52,204 nt of DNA from an uncultured Bacteroides sp. (GTDB lineage Bacteria > Bacteroidota > Bacteroidia > Bacteroidales > Bacteroidaceae), in contig CASFRN010000123.1 in assembly GCA_949296855.1 (NCBI GenBank), forward strand, positions 1 to 52,204, in the 5' to 3' direction. The translations under genes and the position numbers were made by a program. The notes beneath the pieces were generated by a model that was given only the letters and a program-made list of their open reading frames with translations, searched no databases and was not told where the DNA came from. Shown here in pieces: positions 39,845-48,281 of the stretch; position 1 is the first letter of the stretch, and each line of letters opens with the position of its first letter.

Positions 39845-42049
39845 ATGGCAAAAAGGAAAGTCGTATATGGTTTGATGTGTTGGATAGGCTTGCTTTTAGG
39901 ATTGGCAGTGTGTCCGGCGCGGGGGGAGGTTTCTGTCGGCAGAGTGTCTTCGCCGCATCAGGAATACGCCCCCGATTCGGTCTTGTCGCATATTTTCCGG
40001 GCGGCTACTCTGTATGCCACCGAAGTGGAGGAATATAAGGCCGACCTTTACCTGAAAGGGCTGGCACGCATCCATAAGCGGAACCGCATTTTGAAGTACA
40101 TCCCTTCCATGTTCCGCTTTGAAAAGGGGGTGGACGATTACATCCACGAGTCCATCAGTAAGCTGCACTATACCGCTCCGAGCATTTACGACCGGAAGGT
40201 ACTGGCTACGGTTTCTACTTTTCCCGGAGACAATAGCCGCTTCTTTGATGTTGTCGATTTCCTGAAATTCAATCTGTACGCACCTTCCGTTATGGAGGAT
40301 AAGGTGCTTTCGCCGCTCAACGAAGAATCGAGCGTGCACTACAATTATCTTATCGATTCGGTGGCTTACCGCCGCGACGGCAAGGTGTACAAGTTACGCA
40401 TCACTCCGCGCTATCCCAGTACTCAATTGTTGGAAGGCTCGTGCTGGATTTCATCGAACGACTGGACCATCCGTTACTTGGATTTTCGGGGCAAGTACGA
40501 CTTGGTCACCTTTCATGTGACCATGCGCATGGGGGATACGCCGCAGACGAAATACCTGCCGCATACGTTGAACCTCAACGTGGTGTTCCAATTTTTGCGC
40601 AATAATGTGGAGATGGATTACTCCGGCTGGTTGAACTATGAGGAGGTGAAGTTCCGCGATAAGGACGCCGAGCCTGTGAACTGGCGGACAAAAGACCAAA
40701 GCCACTATGACTTGACCGACTCGTACACTTTGATAAGCGATACGACACGGCTGATGCACGACCGCGATTCGTTTGCCCGTATCCGTCCGCTTCCGCTCAG
40801 CGACGAAGAAGACAGCCTGTACCGGGCATACGACGAGCGGCATCGGATAGGGCCGGAAGACACGTTGAGGGTGGAGCCTACCAAGTTCCGCAGGAACCTG
40901 GTGCTGCTGGGGCAGATGGGCGATGCGCTGATCAGCAGTTATAACATCGATATTAATAAGGTGGGGAACATTTCTTGTTCGCCGCTCATCAATCCGTTGT
41001 TGGTGAGCTACAGCCACCGCAACGGAATCGCCTACCGGCAGGAGTTCAAATATAACAAGCTGTTCCACGACGGCAGACTGCTTCACTTGGTGCCGCAAAT
41101 CGGTTACAATTTTACGAAGAAAGAGTTTTACGCCAAGCTCGACGGCGAGTATGTTTACAATCCGCGCAAGCATGGAGCCATTTATTTGAGCGTAGGGAAC
41201 GGAAACCGTATTTATAGCAGCGTTGTGCTCGACCAGCTTCAGGCGCAGCCCGACAGCACGTTCAGTTTCGACGGACTCGAGCTCGATTACTTTAAGGATG
41301 TATATCTCAACCTTTCGCATAACATCGAGATAATCAATGGGCTTACGCTGTGGACTGGTGTGTCGATGCATTGGCGGCATGCCGTAAACGGCACGCCCGA
41401 AGTGGCGGAACGGGTGCAGCTGAAATATAACAGCTTCGCTCCCCGCGTGCGGGTGGAATGGACGCCGGGAATGTATTATTATTATGCCAACGGAAACCGC
41501 AAAGTGAATGTCGGTTCCCGTTATCCTACGTTCATTCTCGATTACGAACAAGGCATCCGGTTGCTCGACTATTCGGGCAAATACGAGCGTCTGGAGATTT
41601 CCGCCGAACAACGGATCCGCATACGCGGCTTGCATACCATCGCTTATCACATAGGCGGAGGTTTTTTCACGAATCAGGACAATGTGTATTTTGTGGATTA
41701 CGTAGACTTTGCCAACCGCAACTTGCCGCAAGGGTGGAACGATGACATCGGCGGTACTTTCCAAATGCTTGATTCACGTTGGTATAATGCGTCGCGTCAT
41801 TATTTCCGCGGGAACATGACTTACGAAACGCCTTTTTTGCTCCTTTATCCGGTAAGCCGTTTGCTTTCGTTCGTGCAGAAGGAACGTATTTATGCGGGTA
41901 TTCTCTTTATGCCGCACCTCAATCCTTATCTTGAATTGGGGTACGGGCTGGGCACGCATATTTTCGATTTCGGTGTCTTTATCGGGAACGAGAAGGGCAA
42001 GTTTACTTCGGTAGGCTGTAAGTTCACGTTCGAGTTGTTTAACCGGTAG
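39845..42049 (+). CDS. DUF5686 family outer-membrane-associated protein
   Basis: A 734-residue exported protein. The signal peptide is in residues 1-25 (AKRKVVYGL, hydrophobic core, ARGE). The first half matches the DUF5686 region, seen in KADLYLKGLARIHKRNRILKYIPSMFRFEKGVDDYI. The second half is an alternating-strand beta-barrel ending GCKFTFELFNR, with an aromatic near-terminal residue typical of outer-membrane insertion. I start at the ATG 39845. A TTG further upstream (39809) would break the signal peptide. A TATATTTG at 39829-39836 is very close to this start. It is convergent with the glycosyltransferase gene, 13 bp apart. The role is unknown. Confidence 0.85.
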   Translation: MAKRKVVYGLMCWIGLLLGLAVCPARGEVSVGRVSSPHQEYAPDSVLSHIFRAATLYATEVEEYKADLYLKGLARIHKRNRILKYIPSMFRFEKGVDDYIHESISKLHYTAPSIYDRKVLATVSTFPGDNSRFFDVVDFLKFNLYAPSVMEDKVLSPLNEESSVHYNYLIDSVAYRRDGKVYKLRITPRYPSTQLLEGSCWISSNDWTIRYLDFRGKYDLVTFHVTMRMGDTPQTKYLPHTLNLNVVFQFLRNNVEMDYSGWLNYEEVKFRDKDAEPVNWRTKDQSHYDLTDSYTLISDTTRLMHDRDSFARIRPLPLSDEEDSLYRAYDERHRIGPEDTLRVEPTKFRRNLVLLGQMGDALISSYNIDINKVGNISCSPLINPLLVSYSHRNGIAYRQEFKYNKLFHDGRLLHLVPQIGYNFTKKEFYAKLDGEYVYNPRKHGAIYLSVGNGNRIYSSVVLDQLQAQPDSTFSFDGLELDYFKDVYLNLSHNIEIINGLTLWTGVSMHWRHAVNGTPEVAERVQLKYNSFAPRVRVEWTPGMYYYYANGNRKVNVGSRYPTFILDYEQGIRLLDYSGKYERLEISAEQRIRIRGLHTIAYHIGGGFFTNQDNVYFVDYVDFANRNLPQGWNDDIGGTFQMLDSRWYNASRHYFRGNMTYETPFLLLYPVSRLLSFVQKERIYAGILFMPHLNPYLELGYGLGTHIFDFGVFIGNEKGKFTSVGCKFTFELFNR

Positions 42050-42062
42050 GCGTGGGACAGTC

Positions 42063-43217
42063 TTATTTCCGTAAGAACGCGTCTTTGCGGCAAGCCCAAA
42101 AACGGATGCGGCGGATGAGGCTTCCCAACGGACGGCATACATCAAACACGGGAAGGAAGAAGCCGAATTTTTCTTTCAAGTCCCACGCGGTGTGATACCA
42201 TACGTGCATCACGGTCAGTTGCCGGATAAGCCAACATGCAGCCGTCACGCCTGCCGGTATCCATTGTTTGTCCATCACCCCTACGGTAAGAGTTGCCAGA
42301 CACATCAAGTGGAACAATCCGCAAGTGAGGGTTTCGAAAGCGTTGAGCCGGGGTGCCATGCCTCGCAAGAAGTGTGCGGTAGCCATCGTCCCCATCCTTT
42401 CTTCCCGCCAAGCACGCTTGGCAGGTACGGGCAGACGCACGATGCTTTCCTTGCCTCGTGCCACTCGTGTATTCCGTCGGCTGGCAAGGGCGTTCACCAG
42501 CAAGTCGTCTTCTCCCCGTTGCAATTGCAGGTGGTCGCTGAATCCTTTATGTGCCTGATAAACACTTTTACGGTAAGCTAAGTTGGTGCCTACTCCCATA
42601 TACGGATACCCCGCGAGCGCCCAGTTCAAGTAACGTAATGAATTGAAGAACGAAGCGGCCCGGACACGCAGCGCAGAGCATCCTTTCTGACGGATGTAAC
42701 CGCTGTAACCTAAGACGATATCGGTTTCAGGGGTCATTTCGCGGGCAAGGCTTTTCAGCCATTGGTCGCTGTCGGGGCGGGCGAAAGGGCTGGTTACCAC
42801 AATCCATTCGTAATGACTGGCACGGATGCCCATCGCTATGCCCAATTTCTTCCGGCTTACGTAGCGTGCCGATTCGGGGATAAACGTATGATAAAGGTTC
42901 GGATACCGGGCAGCAAGGATTTTCAGCGTCAGTTCGTCTTCGCCCGCGGATTGGTCGTTTATCACAATCACTTCAAATTCGGGATACGCTTGTTCCAATA
43001 AGGCGGTTAGGTTCTTTTCCAACGCTTCTCCGGTATCCTTAGTTACGACCACTACCGAGAGTGGAGGATATTCGGTGGGAGCTTCCGCCGCTTTCTGATG
43101 AAGATACCGGTGAAGCCTGCTGTATAGTCCGCACGCGAACGCCATCTGTATGATGAAGAAGGCGATGCAGATACCCGCCAAAATAGCGGCGGTAGAAGTT
43201 AAGTCGATTGCAATCAT
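42063..43217 (-). CDS. Membrane-associated family 2 glycosyltransferase
   Basis: A 384-residue inner-membrane GT2. There is an N-terminal helix (7-29). The GT-A core has SVVVVTKDTGEALEKNLTAL (about 54-73), VIVINDQSAGEDE and a later acidic motif QRGEDDLLVNAL. The canonical DxD is replaced by residues in PFARPDSDQW, so the metal ligands are uncertain. Two or three helices follow after about 285 (LTCGLFHLMCLATLTVGVM). It probably adds a sugar to a lipid-linked or surface glycan. No other glycan genes are adjacent. A TATTTTTG box lies at 43244-43251 on the same strand. Confidence 0.88.
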   Translation of the reverse strand: MIAIDLTSTAAILAGICIAFFIIQMAFACGLYSRLHRYLHQKAAEAPTEYPPLSVVVVTKDTGEALEKNLTALLEQAYPEFEVIVINDQSAGEDELTLKILAARYPNLYHTFIPESARYVSRKKLGIAMGIRASHYEWIVVTSPFARPDSDQWLKSLAREMTPETDIVLGYSGYIRQKGCSALRVRAASFFNSLRYLNWALAGYPYMGVGTNLAYRKSVYQAHKGFSDHLQLQRGEDDLLVNALASRRNTRVARGKESIVRLPVPAKRAWREERMGTMATAHFLRGMAPRLNAFETLTCGLFHLMCLATLTVGVMDKQWIPAGVTAACWLIRQLTVMHVWYHTAWDLKEKFGFFLPVFDVCRPLGSLIRRIRFWACRKDAFLRK

Positions 43218-43243
43218 AATCCGTTTGGGTTGAAAAAACGGTG

Positions 43244-43251
43244 CAAAAATA
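43244..43251 (-). promoter_or_regulatory. -7 box for the GT2 gene
   Basis: TATTTTTG on the minus strand, 27 bp before the start codon. Confidence 0.4.
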
Positions 43252-43303
43252 AGGGAAATCCGGTTTGTATGAACGAAAGAGGTGCAGATTTTCGTGAAAA
43301 GAG

Positions 43304-43369
43304 GAAATTCCCTATCGGCGATAGGCAGTTTCCTAAGGAGAAATAGTAGGATTCCTTCGGGAAGAAAAA
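43304..43369. repeat. 22-bp-period dyad array, locus 4
   Basis: TTCC begins at 43308, 43330 and 43352, exactly 22 bp apart. The third unit is a clean TTCCnnnnGGAA dyad and the others are degraded. A larger dyad cctatcggcgatagg (43311-43325), flanked by aggaaa/tttcct, overlaps the first unit. The array ends 17 bp before the -7 box of the next gene. Confidence 0.6.
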
Positions 43370-43379
43370 AGATTTTCCC

Positions 43380-43387
43380 TACTTTTG
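43380..43387 (+). promoter_or_regulatory. -7 box for the BamE-like gene
   Basis: TACTTTTG, 25 bp before the ATG at 43413. Confidence 0.45.
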
Positions 43388-43412
43388 CCGCATCACCATA
43401 AAATGAAGACAG

Positions 43413-44081
43413 ATGAAACAGTTAGTGAAAAACGTGTGTGGGGCACTCGCCTTATGTGTGCTGGCAAGCGGATGCGGTTCGCTTTTTACGGCTTCGAATA
43501 AAACGACGGTAAGCAACCTACGTCCGGGCATGACGCAAGCACAAGTGCAAGGCATGCTGGGAAGCCCCGACTACAAACGCTTCGACGGTGGAATGGAGCA
43601 GTGGGAATACCGGAGTTATTATTACACGCAAGGCAACCAGCCGGTCAATGTCATCGTTGATTTCAACGACGGGAAAGTCGTTGCACTCAATTCGTTTGAT
43701 ACACCTCAATATCCTACCCCACCGGTACCGCCAGTGGTGGCGGTATGCCCGCCTGCCCACCCTGATTATCCGAACCGTCATGCTATGGTATTGAACGAGC
43801 GGCAGTTTGATACTTTCTTCAAGCGTGTAAAAGATGAACCGTTCGATGACGACCGCTTGGAATTGCTGAAAGAAGAAACCGACCGGACCGACTTTACGTG
43901 TGCCCAATGTGTACGCTTGCTTCGTCTGAACACATTTGATGACGAACGTTTACAGATGTTGCGCATATTGGCACCCGCCATTATCGACCCCGAAAACGGA
44001 AAGATGATTATTGACTTGATGGATTTTCCTTCGTCGGAGGCGGAAGCGAGGAAGCTGTTGCGTTCAGTTGCGGATAGGTAA
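43413..44081 (+). CDS. Lipoprotein with BamE-like domain fused to DUF4476
   Basis: A 222-residue lipoprotein (lipobox ASGC, about residue 21). The first domain (about 30-95) has the BamE/SmpA pattern: NLRPGMTQAQVQGMLGSPD, then WEYRSYYYTQ and VIVDFNDGKVVAL. A Pro-rich linker (PQYPTPPVPPVV) leads to a second domain (about 125-215) with the helical DUF4476 pattern, LNERQFDTFFKRVKDEPFDD and DDERLQMLRILAPAI. BamE-like domains stabilise the outer-membrane assembly machine in proteobacteria. Whether this one does is unknown. Its 3' end overlaps the convergent SDR gene by 18 bp. Confidence 0.85.
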   Translation: MKQLVKNVCGALALCVLASGCGSLFTASNKTTVSNLRPGMTQAQVQGMLGSPDYKRFDGGMEQWEYRSYYYTQGNQPVNVIVDFNDGKVVALNSFDTPQYPTPPVPPVVAVCPPAHPDYPNRHAMVLNERQFDTFFKRVKDEPFDDDRLELLKEETDRTDFTCAQCVRLLRLNTFDDERLQMLRILAPAIIDPENGKMIIDLMDFPSSEAEARKLLRSVADR

Positions 44082-44810
44082 TCGTTTCCAAAGCCAACGG
44101 GGAATCAGCCTCCAGCCTCCTACCAATAGCCGGTATCTCCAATCGATGGTGACAATACGTTCTTTCCGGTGGATGGCACGGACGATGCGGGAGGCTACTT
44201 TCGCGGGATTCATCAGCATGGGATAGTTTTTCCCGTCATTGAGTAAGTCGGTCTTGACAAAACCGGGACGGATGTCGGTGAAGCGGATGGCTTTTTTCCC
44301 TTGCATGAATGCCAATTGTTCCAAAGCGTCGATGTAGGTATTCTGAAAGCGTTTGGTGGCGGAATAAGCCGGTGCGATACCTAATCCCTTGGTGCCGGCT
44401 ATGGAACTGATGACGGTTATATGTCCTTTGCCTTGTCGGGTAAAATAATGGAATGCCGTATCTATCATGCGGATAAATCCGGTGACATTGGTTTCCGCCG
44501 TATCGGTTTCGGTGTCGAGTGCCAAGCAGAAATTCTGATGCCCGATGCCGGAGCAATGCAGATACAAGTCCATTCCGCCTAAGTCGGCGATTAAAGCTTC
44601 CAGTTCCGCCTCGGCTCCTTCTTTGCGGATGTCGATGACGCGGTAGCAGACGCGTGAAGGGGCTTCGCGCTGGAAAGCTTTCAGCCTTCCCTCTCTTCTG
44701 CCGGCAATGCCTAACATCCATCCTTCTTTCAGCAGAAGGCGGGCGGTTTCATATCCGATGCCCGATGTGGCTCCGATGATAATGGCTCGTTGGGGTATTT
44801 GTCGGTTCAT
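44064..44810 (-). CDS. SDR-family oxidoreductase
   Basis: A 248-residue classical short-chain dehydrogenase. The cofactor loop is IIGATSGIGYETARLL near the N-terminus, the catalytic Ser is in ITVISSIAGTKG, and Tyr and Lys are in PAYSATKRFQN. NADP preference is suggested by the AGRREGR segment after strand 2. The C-terminus is basic (RWLWKRLPIRN). The substrate is not deducible. It lies 55 bp after the nuclease-helicase gene on the same strand, so it may be the third gene of that operon. It overlaps the BamE/DUF4476 gene tail to tail by 18 bp. Confidence 0.9.
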   Translation of the reverse strand: MNRQIPQRAIIIGATSGIGYETARLLLKEGWMLGIAGRREGRLKAFQREAPSRVCYRVIDIRKEGAEAELEALIADLGGMDLYLHCSGIGHQNFCLALDTETDTAETNVTGFIRMIDTAFHYFTRQGKGHITVISSIAGTKGLGIAPAYSATKRFQNTYIDALEQLAFMQGKKAIRFTDIRPGFVKTDLLNDGKNYPMLMNPAKVASRIVRAIHRKERIVTIDWRYRLLVGGWRLIPRWLWKRLPIRN

Positions 44811-44865
44811 AAGCTATAAAGGATTGGTTCGTGTTTCGTAAATAAATGTCTCGAAGATCGGCATG

Positions 44866-47800
44866 TTAATCATTCCTATCGAAGTCTCCTTGGCAAAAGC
44901 GTTCAAGGGAGGTGTGGACATATCCATTGTGTATTCGGATGTGTTCCATGAGCTTGCGGAACGTAGGGCTTGCGCCAAGGATTTCCGGGTTCCCGGTAAG
45001 GAATAATTGCTTGCGTGCCCGGGTGATGGCTACATTCAGCTTGCGGTCGATTGTATGCCCTTCTTCACGGAACGTGTTTTCGGTCAGGAAGTTCAATTGG
45101 ATGAAATTCCGCACCGTAAACGAGTAGATAATCACATCGCGTTGGCTTCCCTGATAACGCTCTACCGTGTCAATCGAAATTGCGTCTAAAGCCGGTATGC
45201 CGAGCCGGGCAATCTCTTTCCGTATCATGGCTATCTGGTTGCGGTAAGGCACAATGACGCCTACGGTTTTATTGGCATCGAATGCGGGACCGGTAAATTG
45301 ATAAATGCGTTCCAATAGGGTGGCTACGATACGGGCTTCGTTCGGATTCGTTTTGTCCGAGTGGGTGGTATCGTCAGGCATTTCGGAAGCGATAAAGACC
45401 ATGCGTTTTTGCAAAATCAGCTTGTCTAAATCATCTTTGGGTTCGAGGAAACGATAAGGAAGTGTTTCTTCCTGATGCGGGAGAGGGACGGGTTCCAACT
45501 GCTCTTGGAAATAAAAAGCATGGTTGGGAAACTCGGCGATAGCCGGATGCATGCGCCCTTGTTTATGAAGCACGCTCCGGAATTCCGGGGGACATTGCTT
45601 ATACAAACGTTCGAATAGGGAGTTGCGGCAATCTGTCAAGCCGATTCCGAGCAGAAGCGGGTCGGTGACCTTTGCCTCTGTTTCGCTTTGTTGGGCTATG
45701 GCGGGCAATTGCTTATAGTCGCCCACCAATACGAACTTATCTATGGCATTTCCCGCCGTGTCTTGTGCCGAAAGGATGCCGATAAGTTCCGGTTCCAGTA
45801 TTTGAGAGGCTTCATCGATAATCGCTAAGCTGAAATGTTTCAGGTTGAATAGATAGGAACGTCCGTTAATGGCACTGGTGGTTCCCACAAAGATTCGGGT
45901 GCGTGCGATTTTGGCACGGATATCGGTTAGTTTGGGACAATCTGCCAAGCTGTTCTTTAATAAATAAGGAGTGAAACGCGGGTCGCATGTCAGTTCATGC
46001 CCGATACGGATAAAAGGATGTTGGCTGGCTATGTGCGACTCTACCAACATGTTGCAGATTTCATCTACCGCCCTGTTGGTGTAAGACAAGAGCAGAAGCG
46101 AAGCTTGCGGGTCGCTCAGGGCTTCTTCTACCATATAGCGCAAGGCGCACGAAGTCTTGCCTGTACCCGGAGGGCCGACTAACAGGAAATAGTCATTGCT
46201 TTGTTTCTCTTTTAGAATCAACCCGTCGAACCTTCCGTACGAGCCGTTCAGCTTGCGTGAGGCATCACGGGTGGGCGTCCGTTGGTTTAATAAGAGTCGT
46301 TTCCGGTCATCTTGTGCCGAGAGGAAAGCATACAGCCCCCGCATGGCGTTGACCGTGGATATATCCGAAGCGTCATGTTCTAAGGCGAATGTGTCCGTTT
46401 CGGTTCCGATGATGTCTTTGTTTTGTTGCCCGTTGCGTAATTGTACGATAATCCGGTCGGGATTGATTTCTACTAAGTTTCCTTTCATGAGTATCTCCCG
46501 AAGGACATCGGGCTGGTCTTGGTAAGGATAGAGGATAACGATGTCTCCGGTGCGGAAGTTCGGAAGGAAATCATCGCCTTGCCGGGGGATGCTTAGCGTA
46601 ATGAGGTCATAGCCTTTCCCCGGTCCGCTTTGCCGTTTCTCGGTGATTTTCAGCCCCAATAAGATGTTTCCCGATTCTATTTTTTCCGCAAGCGGTGTGT
46701 GCCAAAGTCCGGCAAATCCTCTTGACGAATCTGTATTCCCACCCGTTTTGCTCAGGATTTGTTCTTTCGAGACAAAGGTGAAGAAGCGTTGGAAATAGGC
46801 ACGTTCCAGCGGGCTGCCTTGCTTGAGCGGGGCAATCAATCTGTCTAATTCCGGCTTTTGGTAAAGCGTCCATAGCTTGCCCGATTCGCCTTTCTCGTTC
46901 AGCATATCCGTACTGATTTCTTCCATAAGCGAAGTTATACCGCCTTCTCCCAATGCCATTTCTTCGCTCACGATGTAATTGCGCAAGCGGATGCACTCGC
47001 GGAACAAGGTTTCCGAAAAGTGTTCTAACATCAGTCCGTCGGTGTATTTCGAGTAGAGCAAAAGGGTTTGCGTGTCATCGGCTTTCCGCCCGAAGTTGTA
47101 CATCAGGATGCCTTGGTAGAGCATCATCTGCACATAATGGTCTTCCTTATGCCGGTGGTTATATTCATCCCGCTTGCCGGCTTTTTGCTCGATTAAGATT
47201 TTCAGGTCTTTCTGAAGCATGTCGGTACGTCCTTGCAAGCCTAATTTCTCGCAAATGAACGAGGCTTCGAGCAGGGTGTGCCGCTTGTCGAAATCCGGCA
47301 GGTTATGGGGCAGGATGTTGCTCACGAACGAGCGGATATTCAACATTTGCCGTTGGGCAAGGCCGTGGAAGTCCGTGGGAATATCGCAGGTGCAGAACTC
47401 CAGAGCCGAGGAAGCGAAGAATTTCTTCAGGGTCTGTGTATACGCCACCGGAGCATCGGTTTGCTCGTTGATGTAATCATCCAAGAACTGGCTGGCAAGG
47501 TTTCCCAATAGAATTTGGTACGTATTGGCGCGCGGCTTGATTTTATTCAGGAAAAAGTTGAGCGGATGATGCCCGTACTCGCGGAAGCATATAGCCAACG
47601 AACTGATGTCAATCAGGTAATCGGGATGCGCCACGATGAGTTTCGGAACGTATTCATGATGTTCGTTGATGCGGACATCCAAGAGGTTCAGTTGCATGTT
47701 TTCCTTGAGCAATTCATGGATGTAGCGCAAATCGTTGTTGTATCCTCCTTGGGCATAATCGATGATGATGAACGGGTCTGTTTCGTTATCCGATGAGGCG

Positions 47801-48279
47801 TATATTTTGTTCTCGGTCCAATTAGATACTACGACACGCAGGTAGGGCACGTATGACAAGCCGTTCTCGTGATAAGGACGGTTCGTGTCCGGAATCTCTT
47901 CCTGTAGGCTCACGGGGATAGGCATGTCGTATGCCAATGAAATGAAACGGGCTAAGGCACGCAAGTCGTACCGATAGGTTTCCATATCGGGCGTGAAATC
48001 CCTGCTCATGGCTTTTCTTCCGTTCCGGCGCATGGTTTGGATGGCATACCGGTCGGCTGGCGTCATGCGTTTTTCTTTGCATACGAAGTCCAGCCGTGAG
48101 AAAAGGTTGGAGAAGGAAAGCGTGACTTCCGCGGTCTGTTCATAGCAAATCTGTTCCAACAGTTTATAGAGCCGTATGTACTTATCCTTCAGCGTGTCGA
48201 GGCTTGCCGTAGGTTTCCGGTGAATCTGCTCGGCTTGCTTGTACAAGTCAAACGCTTGCAATTCGATGTGTTCCGTCAT
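44866..48279 (-). CDS. Dna2-like nuclease-helicase (PD-(D/E)XK plus SF1 helicase)
   Basis: A large cytoplasmic DNA/RNA enzyme of 1137 residues (numbering from the upstream GTG at 48285, two residues longer). A RecB/Cas4-type nuclease core is visible: LLGNLASQFLDDYI (about 259-272), D355 in GRTD, E366-x-K368 in IEQKAG and the QxxxY motif Q386-Y390. An SF1B helicase follows: Walker A VGPPGTGKT (703-711), LLSYTNRAVDEI (Ia), IIDEASQILEPE (II), VLVGDYKQLPAI (III), then DAISIDTVERYQGSQRDVII (V) and NVAITRARKQL (VI). This order matches Dna2, which cuts and unwinds flaps, but I see no Cas4/Dna2 Fe-S cysteine set. The ATG at 48279 is 2 bp after the upstream stop, so translation is probably coupled. 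Confidence 0.88.
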   Translation of the reverse strand: MTEHIELQAFDLYKQAEQIHRKPTASLDTLKDKYIRLYKLLEQICYEQTAEVTLSFSNLFSRLDFVCKEKRMTPADRYAIQTMRRNGRKAMSRDFTPDMETYRYDLRALARFISLAYDMPIPVSLQEEIPDTNRPYHENGLSYVPYLRVVVSNWTENKIYASSDNETDPFIIIDYAQGGYNNDLRYIHELLKENMQLNLLDVRINEHHEYVPKLIVAHPDYLIDISSLAICFREYGHHPLNFFLNKIKPRANTYQILLGNLASQFLDDYINEQTDAPVAYTQTLKKFFASSALEFCTCDIPTDFHGLAQRQMLNIRSFVSNILPHNLPDFDKRHTLLEASFICEKLGLQGRTDMLQKDLKILIEQKAGKRDEYNHRHKEDHYVQMMLYQGILMYNFGRKADDTQTLLLYSKYTDGLMLEHFSETLFRECIRLRNYIVSEEMALGEGGITSLMEEISTDMLNEKGESGKLWTLYQKPELDRLIAPLKQGSPLERAYFQRFFTFVSKEQILSKTGGNTDSSRGFAGLWHTPLAEKIESGNILLGLKITEKRQSGPGKGYDLITLSIPRQGDDFLPNFRTGDIVILYPYQDQPDVLREILMKGNLVEINPDRIIVQLRNGQQNKDIIGTETDTFALEHDASDISTVNAMRGLYAFLSAQDDRKRLLLNQRTPTRDASRKLNGSYGRFDGLILKEKQSNDYFLLVGPPGTGKTSCALRYMVEEALSDPQASLLLLSYTNRAVDEICNMLVESHIASQHPFIRIGHELTCDPRFTPYLLKNSLADCPKLTDIRAKIARTRIFVGTTSAINGRSYLFNLKHFSLAIIDEASQILEPELIGILSAQDTAGNAIDKFVLVGDYKQLPAIAQQSETEAKVTDPLLLGIGLTDCRNSLFERLYKQCPPEFRSVLHKQGRMHPAIAEFPNHAFYFQEQLEPVPLPHQEETLPYRFLEPKDDLDKLILQKRMVFIASEMPDDTTHSDKTNPNEARIVATLLERIYQFTGPAFDANKTVGVIVPYRNQIAMIRKEIARLGIPALDAISIDTVERYQGSQRDVIIYSFTVRNFIQLNFLTENTFREEGHTIDRKLNVAITRARKQLFLTGNPEILGASPTFRKLMEHIRIHNGYVHTSLERFCQGDFDRND

Positions 48280-48281
48280 GC

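Noticed and set aside
39809-39847. Upstream TTG start for the DUF5686 protein
   Set aside because: It would put twelve residues before a good signal peptide. The ATG at 39845 fits export better.
40451-41764. 437-codon minus-strand frame opposite the DUF5686 gene
   Set aside because: Same reason: the plus strand shows a signal peptide and a family match, the antisense frame does not.
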